A stretch of 57,331 nucleotides of DNA from an uncultured Collinsella sp. (GTDB taxonomy: Bacteria > Actinomycetota > Coriobacteriia > Coriobacteriales > Coriobacteriaceae), in NCBI GenBank assembly GCA_958435945.1, contig CAUBIC010000017.1:1-57331 (forward strand), read 5' to 3'. The first letter of the stretch is position 1; each line of letters starts with the position of its first letter. Below the pieces are notes generated by a model, which saw nothing but the letters and a program-made list of their open reading frames with translations, was not told the DNA's origin and made no database searches. A program made the position numbers and the translations under genes. Below, piece by piece: positions 16,104-26,272 of the stretch.

Positions 16104-17006
16104 ATGGATCGCAAAAAAGCAATCGCGCTCTCATTTTCCGTTCCCGTCGCATGGGGCTTTTCGTACCCCCTCATGAAGATCGGCATGGACAGTATGAACG
16201 CCACGAGCATCGTTGCGCTGCGCTGCATCATCGCCTTTGTGGCTTGCCTGCTGCTCTTCCACAAGCGCGCTTTCCGCATCAACCGCGACCTTATGGTCCG
16301 CGCTGCCATCATCGGCGCCATTATGGCAACCGAACTCACCTGCATGTGCCTGGGCTCCAGCCTCACCTCCGCCTCCACCGCCGGCTTTTTGCAGAGCCTG
16401 ACGGTCGTGATCGTGCCGTTTGCCAACGCCGCCCTGCTGCGTCGTGCCCCCGAGCGCAAAGTGCTCGTCGGCACCGCCATCGTCACCTGCGGTATGTTGC
16501 TGCTCTCGGGCGCCGACTTCACCAGCCTGAACCCGGGCGCGCTCATCATGCTGCTCTCCGCTTTTGTCTATGCCGGCCATATCATTGTGGCGAAGCGCTT
16601 TGTCGAAGATGTCGACCCGCTGGCCCTGGGCGTTTGGCAGCTGGGCTTCGGAGGCTTGTTCTCGGGTATCGCCGCATTCACCTTTGGCGGTTTCACGCTT
16701 CCCGGCACGCCGAGCGAGATCGTCGTTGTCGTCGCACTCGCACTCATCTGCTCTGCCTATGGCTTTATCACCCAAACACTCGTGCAGCCCCACGTGCCCG
16801 CCGAGACCACCGGCTTCGCCTTCTCGCTCGAGCCGGTCTGCTCTGCCGTCTTCTCGTTCTTCCTGGTCGGCGAGGTTCTGAGCCCCATCGCCTTCTTTGG
16901 CGCCGCCCTCATCCTAACCGGCGTCATGGTGGCAACCGTCGAGCCTCCGCGCCTTCGCGCACATGGACACACCCGTATGGCAGGAGCGCCCGAGCACGTC
17001 TCGTAG
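16104..17006 (+). CDS. EamA/DMT family exporter
   Basis: 300 residues, ten hydrophobic helices in two EamA repeats (about 6-140 and 150-285). PVAWGFSYPLMKIG near the N-terminus and the second repeat starting GALIMLLSAFVYAGHIIVAKRF are typical. These inner-membrane proteins export amino acids, nucleosides or other metabolites; substrate not evident. AAAGGAG precedes the ATG. Probably under control of the divergent LysR gene. A small hairpin (TAAAGGC/GCCTTTA, 17033-17055) follows and a separate start serves ung. Confidence 0.9.
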   Translation: MDRKKAIALSFSVPVAWGFSYPLMKIGMDSMNATSIVALRCIIAFVACLLLFHKRAFRINRDLMVRAAIIGAIMATELTCMCLGSSLTSASTAGFLQSLTVVIVPFANAALLRRAPERKVLVGTAIVTCGMLLLSGADFTSLNPGALIMLLSAFVYAGHIIVAKRFVEDVDPLALGVWQLGFGGLFSGIAAFTFGGFTLPGTPSEIVVVVALALICSAYGFITQTLVQPHVPAETTGFAFSLEPVCSAVFSFFLVGEVLSPIAFFGAALILTGVMVATVEPPRLRAHGHTRMAGAPEHVS

Positions 17007-17094
17007 GCCCCGTTCTTCATACAGCCGTGTCATAAAGGCAACCGGTGCGCCTTTACAATAGATGCCAACAGAGCATCTACCATAAAGGAGCCCC

Positions 17095-17820
17095 ATGGAC
17101 ACCGCAACTCGCGACCACAACATAGCAACTTGGTTGGGCGATGCACCGCAGCCGGTACGTGACACTACGAACCAGCTGCTCGAGCGTATCGCCCTTTTGC
17201 GTGCCGAGCAGACCATCTACCCGGCACAAGACGACATCCTCAATGCCCTCGCCTACACGCCGGCCGACCAGGTCAAGGTTGTCATCTTGGGTCAAGATCC
17301 CTATCACGGACCCAACCAGGCAATGGGGCTGTCGTTTTCGGTCCCCACGACGCAAACCAAGTTGCCGCCGAGCCTGCGCAACATCTATAAGGAACTCAAA
17401 GCCGATCTGGGTTGCCCCATTCCCGCCACGGGAGACCTAACACCATGGGCACAACAGGGCGTCCTGCTCCTCAACACCACGCTCACCGTGCGCGAGCATG
17501 CCGCGAACTCGCACGCCAAACTGGGCTGGAGCACGCTCACCGACTACGTTATCGAACGCTGCTGCCAGCTGCCCCAGCCGGTAGTCTTTTTGGCATGGGG
17601 TCGCTTTGCCCAGCAGATGGTCGAAGGCAAGCTCGTCGCAGTCGGCGCGGGCAAGGCAACCGACAAGTTCTGTCTGGCCTCCACGCACCCCTCGCCGCTT
17701 TCGGCCAACCGTGCCACGGCAGAACTCCCCGCCTTTATGGGGTCGCGTCCCTTCTCGGCAGCCAATCGGCTACTCGAACAGCACAGCTCGACCCCCGTCA
17801 ACTGGACTTGCCTCGGCTAA
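17095..17820 (+). CDS. ung: Uracil-DNA glycosylase, family 1
   Basis: 241 residues, the usual family length is about 225-230. Water-activating motif GQDPYHGPNQAMGLSFSV (Asp68 as general base), then WAQQGVLLLNTTLTV, the uracil-binding VFLAWGRFAQQ, and the DNA-intercalating loop HPSPLSA. It removes uracil from DNA as the first step of base-excision repair. AAAGGAG lies 4 nt before the ATG. The gene ends in a strong terminator shared with the convergent SDR gene. Confidence 0.97.
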   Translation: MDTATRDHNIATWLGDAPQPVRDTTNQLLERIALLRAEQTIYPAQDDILNALAYTPADQVKVVILGQDPYHGPNQAMGLSFSVPTTQTKLPPSLRNIYKELKADLGCPIPATGDLTPWAQQGVLLLNTTLTVREHAANSHAKLGWSTLTDYVIERCCQLPQPVVFLAWGRFAQQMVEGKLVAVGAGKATDKFCLASTHPSPLSANRATAELPAFMGSRPFSAANRLLEQHSSTPVNWTCLG

Positions 17821-17835
17821 AAATCGATATATCAA

Positions 17836-17869
17836 AAACGCGCCCGACGGCTTTCCATCGGGCGCGTTT
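17836..17869. terminator. Bidirectional terminator between ung and the SDR gene
   Basis: AAACGCGCCCGA / TCGGGCGCGTTT form a perfect 12-bp stem with a 10-nt loop and A/T flanks on both sides, between two convergent genes. Confidence 0.85.
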
Positions 17870-17870
17870 C

Positions 17871-18551
17871 CTATTCGGGCCAAATAAATTGCGTGCGGCC
17901 GGCCTCGCCGCCATCGATCAACAGACTCTGTCCGGTCATAAACCGATTGGTCACGCCCACAAAGTAGATCCACTCGGCGATCTCTTGGGCGGTGGCCCAG
18001 CGCTTAAGCGGCGTGAGCTCCATAATCTGGTTCCACAGGTGTTCGTCTTCCATCACGCAACGGTTGAGCGGCGTGATAACGCCGCCCGGGTCCACACTGT
18101 TGGCGATGGCCTGCGGTGCCAGGCGGTTTGCAAGGTTCTTGGTGTAGGCGATAACGCCGCCCTTGCTGGCGGCATAGACGGGAAACTCCGAACCCGTATG
18201 GCCGCTCGCCGAGCCCACATTGACCACGGATTTGATAGCCGGCGCCGGCTTGGCGACAAGCCCCTCCCCCACAAAAGCGTAGCGCTCGGTCACGTTGATG
18301 GTGCCACACAGGTTGGCGGCGATATCGTCGGCCGAATCCTGCGTACCGGCGACGTTCACGATCACTTGGGGTTCAAGGTCGCCCGGAAACGAGCCCGGCT
18401 TGCAGACATCAACAATCAGATGGCGGTAGCGCTCGTGTTCGATCGCCGCCGGCAGCAGATCAAAGCCCACGACCTCGTGGCCCTCATCCAAAAAGCGCTG
18501 CACGCATGCGGCTCCGATACCGCCCGAAGCACCCGTGATCAAAACCCGCAT
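17871..18551 (-). CDS. SDR family oxidoreductase
   Basis: 226 residues. Rossmann motif TGASGGIGAA near the N-terminus, NVAG at the end of beta-4, Ser in VVNVGSASG, the catalytic YAASKGG and a C-terminal MTGQSLLIDGGEA are all in place. It is a classical short-chain dehydrogenase using NAD(P)H on an unidentified alcohol/ketone. AAGGAG for its ATG overlaps the TAA of the YhhQ gene (9 bp apart), so the two form an operon, although no link to queuosine chemistry is obvious. Confidence 0.93.
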   Translation of the reverse strand: MRVLITGASGGIGAACVQRFLDEGHEVVGFDLLPAAIEHERYRHLIVDVCKPGSFPGDLEPQVIVNVAGTQDSADDIAANLCGTINVTERYAFVGEGLVAKPAPAIKSVVNVGSASGHTGSEFPVYAASKGGVIAYTKNLANRLAPQAIANSVDPGGVITPLNRCVMEDEHLWNQIMELTPLKRWATAQEIAEWIYFVGVTNRFMTGQSLLIDGGEAGRTQFIWPE

Positions 18552-18560
18552 ACTTACTCC

Positions 18561-19283
18561 TTAGGCGGTTGCGTGGCGCTTAAGGTACTCGGAGCCCACA
18601 TTCTCGCGCTCCCAGCCGCGCACGACCTTGTAGCCCACGGGGCTTAGGAAGACCTCACACAGCAGCTCGGCAACAGCGCCGGTCAGCGAGCACATAAGGA
18701 CCTGCACCCAGGTCCAGCCAAAGAACGTGTGGCTTACCACAATGGCAAAGACCAGGTTGTCGATAAACTGGCCAACACCCGTAGACACATAGGAGCGGAA
18801 GGCAAAGCTCGCAAAGTTATTCTTTTTGAGCATACGACCGAGCGACTGGTTGAGCGTGGAGTTAACCACGGCAGAAACGAGCATTGCCAGCGAAGAGCCC
18901 AGCACCACGTACCAGGTGCCGCCGATGGTGGCGTTAAGGGCAGTGTTGACCTCGATCATGCCCGTGTCGTAGTAGGCGCCCCACATGCCGGGCGTGAGCG
19001 AGCATGCCCAAAAGCACAGACTCACGGCCAGATTGACCAGCAGCGCGAGGATAGAGATTTTGATGGATGCCTTGGCGCCAAAGCGCTTGCAGATCATGTC
19101 CTGGCACAAAAACGAAACCCAGCTCACCACAAAGCCACAGTCGAGCGCCAGATACGGCAGGCTGATGAGCTCTTTGTTGGCCAGCAGGTTCATCATGATG
19201 ACGCTCACGAAAAACAGCGAAACCGTTGCCGCGGGAATGCTCCGCAACAGGACCTTGTAGTCCTCCATGACCTTCTTGATCAT
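18561..19283 (-). CDS. yhhQ: Queuosine precursor transporter (YhhQ/VUT, DUF165 family)
   Basis: 240 residues with six hydrophobic helices. Family landmarks include ISLPYLALDCGFVVSWVSFL, QDMICKRFG after the second helix, and the C-terminal VGQFIDNLVFAIVVSHTFFG with the conserved Gln-x-x-Asp. YhhQ imports preQ0/preQ1 or queuine for tRNA queuosine synthesis, and this fits an organism relying on salvage. The 5' leader holds a hairpin whose loop can pair with the ribosome binding site (see 19294-19339). The SDR gene follows in the same transcript. Confidence 0.88.
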   Translation of the reverse strand: MIKKVMEDYKVLLRSIPAATVSLFFVSVIMMNLLANKELISLPYLALDCGFVVSWVSFLCQDMICKRFGAKASIKISILALLVNLAVSLCFWACSLTPGMWGAYYDTGMIEVNTALNATIGGTWYVVLGSSLAMLVSAVVNSTLNQSLGRMLKKNNFASFAFRSYVSTGVGQFIDNLVFAIVVSHTFFGWTWVQVLMCSLTGAVAELLCEVFLSPVGYKVVRGWERENVGSEYLKRHATA

Positions 19284-19293
19284 TATGTACTCC

Positions 19294-19339
19294 TTTGGTT
19301 TTAGGTTTAACGAGCAGGATATCGGACCCGAACTGCTCG
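19294..19339 (-). promoter_or_regulatory. Candidate preQ1-type leader structure before yhhQ
   Basis: On the minus strand CGAGCAG and CTGCTCG form a 7-bp stem with a 15-nt loop (TTCGGGTCCGATATC), followed by an A-rich tail (TTAAACCTAAAACC) and AAAGGAG. The loop bases UCC can pair with GGA of the ribosome binding site, giving an H-type pseudoknot like preQ1-I aptamers: stem, A-rich tail, sequestered SD. Loop length and stem do not match the known consensus, so this is a candidate only. Confidence 0.3.
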
Positions 19340-19393
19340 GACGCCCCGGTCTTGAGACGACGGTGGGTATGATAGCCGCTCACACGGCATCAG

Positions 19394-19434
19394 GCAAGCA
19401 AACGGCGCGGCAGCCCCGCAGGACCACCGCGCCG
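19394..19434 (-). terminator. Terminator after prfC
   Basis: On the minus strand CGGCGCGG pairs with CCGCGCCG across a 16-nt loop and is followed by TTTGCTTGCC, 6 bp beyond the prfC stop. Confidence 0.6.
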
Positions 19435-19439
19435 ATGCG

Positions 19440-21053
<1,614 letters not shown>

Positions 21054-21196
21054 GCGGATCCTTTCTTGCATTGAGTGCATTACGTCGTTGTAACCGCACT
21101 ATTGTAGCCGCGAAATCCCGCTCTAGGGCGCCTATCAGGACAAATTCATCAGTCAGAACGTGAACGGCTAGTTATCGAAAGTATTCTGCAGCAGAC

Positions 21197-21494
21197 TGTC
21201 TCAATCTGTAACAGCAGGCGACTCAAAACGGACCCAGATGTTACAGATTGAGACAAACGAACTTGTCCGCCGGCACAATCTCAATCTGTAACACCTGACC
21301 GCCCAAATTGGGTCTAGCTGTTACAAATCGAGATAAACGGAAAGGCAGGCAGCCAATGTCTCGTTCTGTAACATCTAGCCGCGCAAATCGACTCTTACTG
21401 TTACAGATTGAGACAAATAGGCAGGCGGGAAAATAACATCTCAATCTGTAACAGCTGGCGACCAAAAACGGACCCAGATGTTACAGATTGAGAT
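21197..21494. repeat. Four-hairpin array: eight alternating 16-bp repeats with fixed 25/22-nt spacers
   Basis: The repeat TGTTACAGATTGAGAnn occurs eight times in strictly alternating orientation. Pairs make four hairpins: 21197-21213/21239-21255 (17 bp, perfect), 21278-21293/21319-21334 (two mismatches), 21357-21373/21399-21415 (two mismatches), 21438-21453/21479-21494 (16 bp, perfect). Every loop is 25 nt and every inter-hairpin spacer is 22 nt, giving a period near 80 bp. Loops 1 and 4 are nearly identical and 2 and 3 diverged, while the arms are conserved. The array fills the region between divergent prfC and the GntR gene and codes for nothing recognisable. Confidence 0.93.
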
Positions 21495-21541
21495 TGTTTT
21501 GGAGCAAGCGCGGCGTCGATGGGCTATTCCACATTTAGCTC

Positions 21542-21592
21542 TTGCATAACTGTGCATAGTGTATATATACTGTGCTTACCGGTTATATACAC
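21542..21592 (+). promoter_or_regulatory. Promoter and likely operator of the GntR-ABC operon
   Basis: TTGCAT (21542-21547) and TATACT (21566-21571) with 18-bp spacing form a sigma-70-like promoter. The dyad GTGTATATA / TATATACAC (21559-21567 and 21584-21592) overlaps the -10 and start region, as expected for an autorepressing YtrA-type GntR protein. Confidence 0.65.
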
Positions 21593-21618
21593 GTGTAGCC
21601 AACAGCTAAGGAGCCGCT

Positions 21619-21999
21619 GTGGACATCATCCTATCCAACTCGAGCGATAAGCCCATATACGAACAGATATCCTCGCAGGTCAAAGCTCAAATCCTTTCGG
21701 GCACGCTCACTGCGGGAGCCAAACTCCCCAGCATCCGTGCACTCGCGAGCGACCTGGGTGTGAGCGTCATCACCACCAAGCGCGCCTACGCCGACCTAGA
21801 GCAACTCGGGTTTATCTGCACCGTGCAGGGCAAGGGCTGCTTTGTCGCCGAGGGCAACCAGGAACTCTTGCGCGAAAACCAGCTCTGCCATATCGAAGAG
21901 CTACTTGCGAAAGCGGCGAGCCAAGCCGAAACCCTGGGCGTCACGCGCGACAAACTGCACGAGATGCTCGACCTGGTAGCCCCCGAAACCATGCAGTAG
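21619..21999 (+). CDS. GntR family regulator, YtrA type
   Basis: 126 residues starting at GTG 21619 with AAGGAG 5 nt upstream. The N-terminal winged helix (SDKPIYEQISSQVKAQILSG, then LPSIRALASDLGVSVITTKR) is followed by only about 55 residues of helical tail, the short effector-less layout of the YtrA subfamily that controls neighbouring ABC exporters. First gene of an operon with the ABC ATPase (23 bp downstream) and permease; probably represses its own operon through the palindrome at 21559-21592. Confidence 0.93.
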   Translation: MDIILSNSSDKPIYEQISSQVKAQILSGTLTAGAKLPSIRALASDLGVSVITTKRAYADLEQLGFICTVQGKGCFVAEGNQELLRENQLCHIEELLAKAASQAETLGVTRDKLHEMLDLVAPETMQ

Positions 22000-22022
22000 C
22001 CATCTGCAAGAAAGGCTATACC

Positions 22023-22904
22023 ATGCAAAACCTTTTAGAACTCAAAGGCATCTCACGCCGTGTGAGCGACCGCTTTTCACTACGCGACGTCACGCTCGCT
22101 GTGGAGCCCGGCCAGATCGTTGGCTTTGTAGGCGCAAACGGCGCCGGCAAGACAACGACCATTCGCGCCGCGCTCGGGCTTATAAAGCTCGATGCCGGCG
22201 AGGTGCACCTGTTTGGGCAGCGCTGTGGCGCCGACGCGCCCGATGAATCGCAACGCCATCTACGCTCCCGCGTCGGTCTTGTCCTGGACACGTGCCCCTT
22301 CCCCTCCACGCTCAGGGTGGGCCAGATCGAGTCGCTCGTAGGCCCGGCGTACCCCACATGGGACCGCGAAACGTTCGCCGGATTCATCAACCGATTTGGC
22401 CTCGATCCCAAGACAAAGGTCAAGGACCTCTCCCGCGGCATGGGCATGAAACTGCAGCTTGCCTGTGCACTCAGCCACAATGCCAAGCTGCTCGTTTTGG
22501 ACGAAGCCACCGCGGGCCTCGATCCCATGGCACGCGAGGAACTGCTTGATGAGCTGCTTGCCTTTGTCGCCGACGGCCAGCACAGCGTGTTACTCTCGAG
22601 CCACATTACGTCCGACCTCGATCGCACCGCTGATCGCGTCATCTGCATCGAAAATGGCTCGATTATTTTTGACCTGCCGCGCGAGGACATTACCGACCGC
22701 GCCGGCATCGCCCACTGCACCCAAGCACAGGCCGCCGAGCTTATGGCTTGCGTCGAAGGCGCCCGTGCCGCCCACCACGCCTATAGCGTGGACGTGCTCG
22801 TGCCCAACCGTCACGAAGCGCTCGAGGCCTTTCCCGAGATTCCCTGCGATCGGGCAACCATTGATGACTATCTTCGCCTCACGCTGAAAGGGGCTTCGAA
22901 ATGA
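22023..22904 (+). CDS. ABC transporter ATP-binding protein
   Basis: 293 residues. Walker A GANGAGKTT at about 37-45, signature LSRGMGMKLQLACAL (variant Ser-Arg-Gly instead of SGGQ), Walker B LLVLDEATAGLDPMAREE, and an H-loop SSHIT. The C-terminal 70 residues extend beyond the ATPase core, as in BcrA/YtrB-type drug or peptide exporters. Its TGA overlaps the ATG of the permease gene (ATGA), so the two are translationally coupled. Confidence 0.95.
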   Translation: MQNLLELKGISRRVSDRFSLRDVTLAVEPGQIVGFVGANGAGKTTTIRAALGLIKLDAGEVHLFGQRCGADAPDESQRHLRSRVGLVLDTCPFPSTLRVGQIESLVGPAYPTWDRETFAGFINRFGLDPKTKVKDLSRGMGMKLQLACALSHNAKLLVLDEATAGLDPMAREELLDELLAFVADGQHSVLLSSHITSDLDRTADRVICIENGSIIFDLPREDITDRAGIAHCTQAQAAELMACVEGARAAHHAYSVDVLVPNRHEALEAFPEIPCDRATIDDYLRLTLKGASK

Positions 22905-23599
22905 AACGCGCCCTTATGTCCGAGCTCGCCATCGTTCGCTCGCTTGCCCCAAGCATTGCGGGTGTCGGCTTGTTCATATTCGTCGTGCTGACCCTTGCCA
23001 ACGCATCGGACGGCGATTCCGGCATGAGCGCTGGCGCCTGCGCGGTCAGTGCCATGTCACCCATCATGGTCATGAGCTCGCTGGCCGGCTTCGACAATCA
23101 AAACGGTTGGGAGCGCTACCGGGCAACGCTGCCCTTCTCGCGCAAAGACATCATCCGCGCACGCTACCTGAGCGTTATTGTCTTCTCCGCCGTCATGGCG
23201 TGCGCCGCCGCGCTTCTGAGCATCGTCTCCTTCCCGCTCTTCAACAGCGCGGGTATCCCGTTGACGGGACAGATCGTCTTTGAGATTGCAATAGCCTCAG
23301 CAGCATCAATGCTCATCTCCCTCATGATGGTGTTTTTGGCGCAGCCGCTGTTCTTTCGATTTGGTCACATGGAGGCGCTGCGCCTATCCGTTGGCCTGTT
23401 TGCCCTGCTTGGTTGCGGCACCATGGCCACGCTGAGCTCCTCCAACCCCATCAGCAACTGGCTCATGTCGATTGCCGGAGCGAATCCCGATCCTGCCGTT
23501 CTGAGCTGTCTGTGTGCAGGCATCGCCGCACTTGCCCTCGCGCTATGTGCAATCAGCTGCGCCGTCAGCACCAAGGTCTATCGGGCACGCGACCTGTAA
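22901..23599 (+). CDS. ABC-2 type permease
   Basis: 232 residues with six predicted helices (about 15-35, 45-60, 88-112, 122-145, 160-178, 205-225). The motif NGWERYRATLPFSRKDIIRARYL after the second helix is the cytoplasmic coupling segment typical of ABC_2 membrane proteins that pair with YtrA-controlled ATPases. Substrate unknown; cell-envelope stress or peptide export is a reasonable guess from the family. Last gene of the operon; a weak hairpin (CAGCC..GGCTG, 23604-23623) follows. Confidence 0.88.
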   Translation: MKRALMSELAIVRSLAPSIAGVGLFIFVVLTLANASDGDSGMSAGACAVSAMSPIMVMSSLAGFDNQNGWERYRATLPFSRKDIIRARYLSVIVFSAVMACAAALLSIVSFPLFNSAGIPLTGQIVFEIAIASAASMLISLMMVFLAQPLFFRFGHMEALRLSVGLFALLGCGTMATLSSSNPISNWLMSIAGANPDPAVLSCLCAGIAALALALCAISCAVSTKVYRARDL

Positions 23600-23872
23600 T
23601 CGACAGCCAAAGGGCTTGGGCTGCACGCCACCTCATTTACTAGATAAGACGAAGCAGCGACAACGTCGCTACCGCCCTTCACGGCATGCCGTTTAAATCT
23701 TGGCAACCAAAGAGAAGCCGACAGCATATCGACAATTCGAGCCTCAACCAAATGGTTCCCCGGAACATGGCCCCGTCTCGCCGCGGCCATATCAAACCTT
23801 CATGGTGGGGCGGTATCCTCATGTCCATAAAACTCGCAGGATAAACCCATTATCCAAGGAGGCACCGCACCC

Positions 23873-24748
23873 GTGTCGTGGGTTGTCGCAGCATTTGCGT
23901 CAGCATTCTTTGCCGGCATCACATCCATCTTGGCCAAATGCGGCATCAAGCAGACCGACTCCGATGTCGCGACGGCCATTCGCACCTGCGTGGTGCTCGT
24001 TTTCGCCTGGGCAATGGCGGGCATTTCTGGATCCATTGGAACCATTGGCAGCATCGAACCCAGATCCTGGCTCTTTCTCGTCCTCTCGGGACTCGCTACC
24101 GGTGCTTCGTGGATCTGTTACTTTAAGGCGTTGAGCATCGGAAATGTCAATAAGGTCGTACCGGTCGACAAGATGAGCACCGTGCTCGCCGCGCTGGTCG
24201 CCATCGCGCTTTTTGACGAGACGAGCAACCTTGCGGTTAAGCTCGTGGGAACCGCTGTCATCACCCTCGGCACGTTTTTAATGATCGAGAAGAAGCAGTC
24301 CGCCGAACCCGAGCAGCAGCAAGACCGAACCTGGCTCGCTTACGCCCTCGGCGCCGCCGTGTTCGCGGCACTCACCTCCGTCCTCGCCAAGATCGGCATC
24401 GAAGGCGTCGAGTCAAACCTGGCCACGGCAATCCGCACCTGCGTGGTACTGGTTATGGCATGGGCAATCGTGGCAGCCAAGGGAAAACTGGAGCAGGTCG
24501 CGCACGTTGACCGGCGCGAACTCACATTTCTCGCAACATCGGGCATCGCGACTGGAGCATCGTGGCTGCTCTATTACTATGCCATCGCTGCAGGCCAGGT
24601 GAGTGTCGTGGTGCAGATCGACAAACTATCGATTGTCGTATCGGTGCTATTTGCGCGCCTGGCATTCAACGAAAAACTCTCCCGCCGCAGCGCCATCGGT
24701 CTCGTCCTCATCGTACTGGGCACCGCCGCGCTTGCAATTTGGAAGTAG
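23873..24748 (+). CDS. EamA family transporter
   Basis: 291 residues, ten helices in two obvious repeats: SAFFAGITSILAKCGI...ATAIRTCVVLVFAWAM in the first half and AAVFAALTSVLAKIGI...ATAIRTCVVLVMAWAI in the second, an unusually well preserved internal duplication. The KVVPVDKMS / VVVQIDKLS pairs mark the fifth and tenth helices. Exporter or transporter of an unknown metabolite. The start is GTG 23873 with AAGGAGG about 10 nt upstream. The 270-bp leader (23600-23872) shows no other gene. Confidence 0.9.
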   Translation: MSWVVAAFASAFFAGITSILAKCGIKQTDSDVATAIRTCVVLVFAWAMAGISGSIGTIGSIEPRSWLFLVLSGLATGASWICYFKALSIGNVNKVVPVDKMSTVLAALVAIALFDETSNLAVKLVGTAVITLGTFLMIEKKQSAEPEQQQDRTWLAYALGAAVFAALTSVLAKIGIEGVESNLATAIRTCVVLVMAWAIVAAKGKLEQVAHVDRRELTFLATSGIATGASWLLYYYAIAAGQVSVVVQIDKLSIVVSVLFARLAFNEKLSRRSAIGLVLIVLGTAALAIWK

Positions 24749-24842
24749 CGCCGATACCGAACGAAATCCAGTCCACCCGCAAATCCGTGACACAGCGCCC
24801 GCACCGGACTTGAGATGTTTGTACTGACCGCGCGCTGCCGCG

Positions 24843-26147
24843 CTACTTGCGCAGCGGCTTGGGCAGTGGAATGCCAGCGGCAATGGCTGCGGCGATGATC
24901 ATGCAGACGATACCCTTGAGTGGGAAACACATAAGCAGCAGGCCCACAACCATGACAGGCTGGCGCATGACGGCGCCCATCGTCGATGCCGTGCAGACGG
25001 CGACGCAAAAGACCGGATCTGCGCCGGTGAGGATGGCAAGGCCATAGCCCAGGCTTACGCCCGAGAAGATAACGGGGAAGAAGTGGCCGCCGCGCCAACC
25101 AAGGTTGATGAGGGCGGGCGTCAGCATGGCCTTAACAAGACCGGTCGCGATAAGCACGCCGGCGGGAATGGTGAGGTAGGTCTCCATAAGTACATCGGCC
25201 TGGGTCTCGCCGGCAAACATGGTGTAGGGCAAGACCGTGCCGCAGATGGCGAGCGCCAGACCGGCCAGCATGGCCTTGACGACAGGACGCTCCCCTATTG
25301 CATGGGACAGCGCCTCGCTCGCGTGCTCCGAGACAAAGTACAGCCAGCCGCAAACGGTGCCAACCAACGCCAGCGGGATGAGCCAGGCAAGCTCCAGGTT
25401 GCCCACCTCGGCGGCCTCGAACCTGGGCATGCCCATGCCGCCGCCCATAACCTGGCCGAGCAGCAGATAGGTGCCCAGGCCGCCGGCAATCGCAATACCG
25501 TAGACCACAGTCTTCTGTGCCTTGGGCAGTTTGATGGTGATCTCGCCGGACGCGGACCCATCGCCGGCGTCTTCGCCCTGGCCGTCGGCGCTACCGGCGA
25601 GCGGCGCCACAAAGCCAAAGACGGGCGCGGTAAAGAGCGCCGTCAGCGCGGCCTGGGTGCCCAACAGCGTGAGCTCCCTGAACTCGGCGCCAAAGCGGCG
25701 CATGCGGTCGCCGACCCAGCTGCACAGACCAGCGATAACGCCGGTCAGGCCGGCCTCCGGTCCAATACTTCCGCCAAACAGCAGCGGCAGCAATGCCGCG
25801 AGCGAAAGCTTACCCAGGTTGTCGTACGGGTAGTGCCCGTCTTGCTTGACCTTAGCCATCACCTGGTTGAGGTCATCGGTCTTGGTGCCTGTCATCTTTT
25901 CGTACAGACCGATTAACAGGCCGCCCAGCAGGCAGACAAAAAACGGGTACGGCAGAAAACCGAACGGGCCGCTGGCGAGCTCGGGCGAAGCGACGCCCAG
26001 CGCGTGCGGAATCTCGGTCCATAGATAGTCGATACCGTGCTCCATCACAAAAAAGAACAGCCAGACTGCGGCACCCGCGAGTGCGCCGGTCACGGCAACG
26101 CTGACCAAAAACAGCGCTCGGTTCGTGGGTTTAGCGAGCTTATCCAT
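24843..26147 (-). CDS. ClC family chloride channel or antiporter
   Basis: 434 residues, about eleven helices. The chloride-binding motif GGSIGPEAGLTG is clear (Glu in the gating position), with YPYDNLGKLSLAALLPLLFGG before it; a central acidic cytoplasmic or extracellular loop (GSADGQGEDAGDGSASG) is an insertion. The last third contains GWRGGHFFPVIFSGVSLGYG, the second chloride-site helix. ClC proteins move Cl- or F- or exchange Cl-/H+; the mode is not settled by sequence. GGAGGAC precedes the ATG. Downstream in the same direction as LOG and the K+ channel, though 125 bp separate it. Confidence 0.9.
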   Translation of the reverse strand: MDKLAKPTNRALFLVSVAVTGALAGAAVWLFFFVMEHGIDYLWTEIPHALGVASPELASGPFGFLPYPFFVCLLGGLLIGLYEKMTGTKTDDLNQVMAKVKQDGHYPYDNLGKLSLAALLPLLFGGSIGPEAGLTGVIAGLCSWVGDRMRRFGAEFRELTLLGTQAALTALFTAPVFGFVAPLAGSADGQGEDAGDGSASGEITIKLPKAQKTVVYGIAIAGGLGTYLLLGQVMGGGMGMPRFEAAEVGNLELAWLIPLALVGTVCGWLYFVSEHASEALSHAIGERPVVKAMLAGLALAICGTVLPYTMFAGETQADVLMETYLTIPAGVLIATGLVKAMLTPALINLGWRGGHFFPVIFSGVSLGYGLAILTGADPVFCVAVCTASTMGAVMRQPVMVVGLLLMCFPLKGIVCMIIAAAIAAGIPLPKPLRK

Positions 26148-26272
26148 CGGGTCCTCCCGCGGTCAAAGTCGACATAGATACGTTTTATTGTAGAGCGAGT
26201 GTAGCCCAGTCAAGCCAACCGTCTGCGCTGCAAACGGAGCCACCGGGAACCACGGCGGGACAGGCTCAAGGC

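Noticed and set aside
17033..17055. Terminator between the EamA gene and ung
   Set aside because: Stem of 7 bp without T-run; too weak to call.
21197..21494. CRISPR array reading of the eight repeats
   Set aside because: Repeats alternate in orientation, spacers are homologous, repeat length is 16 bp and no cas genes are near.
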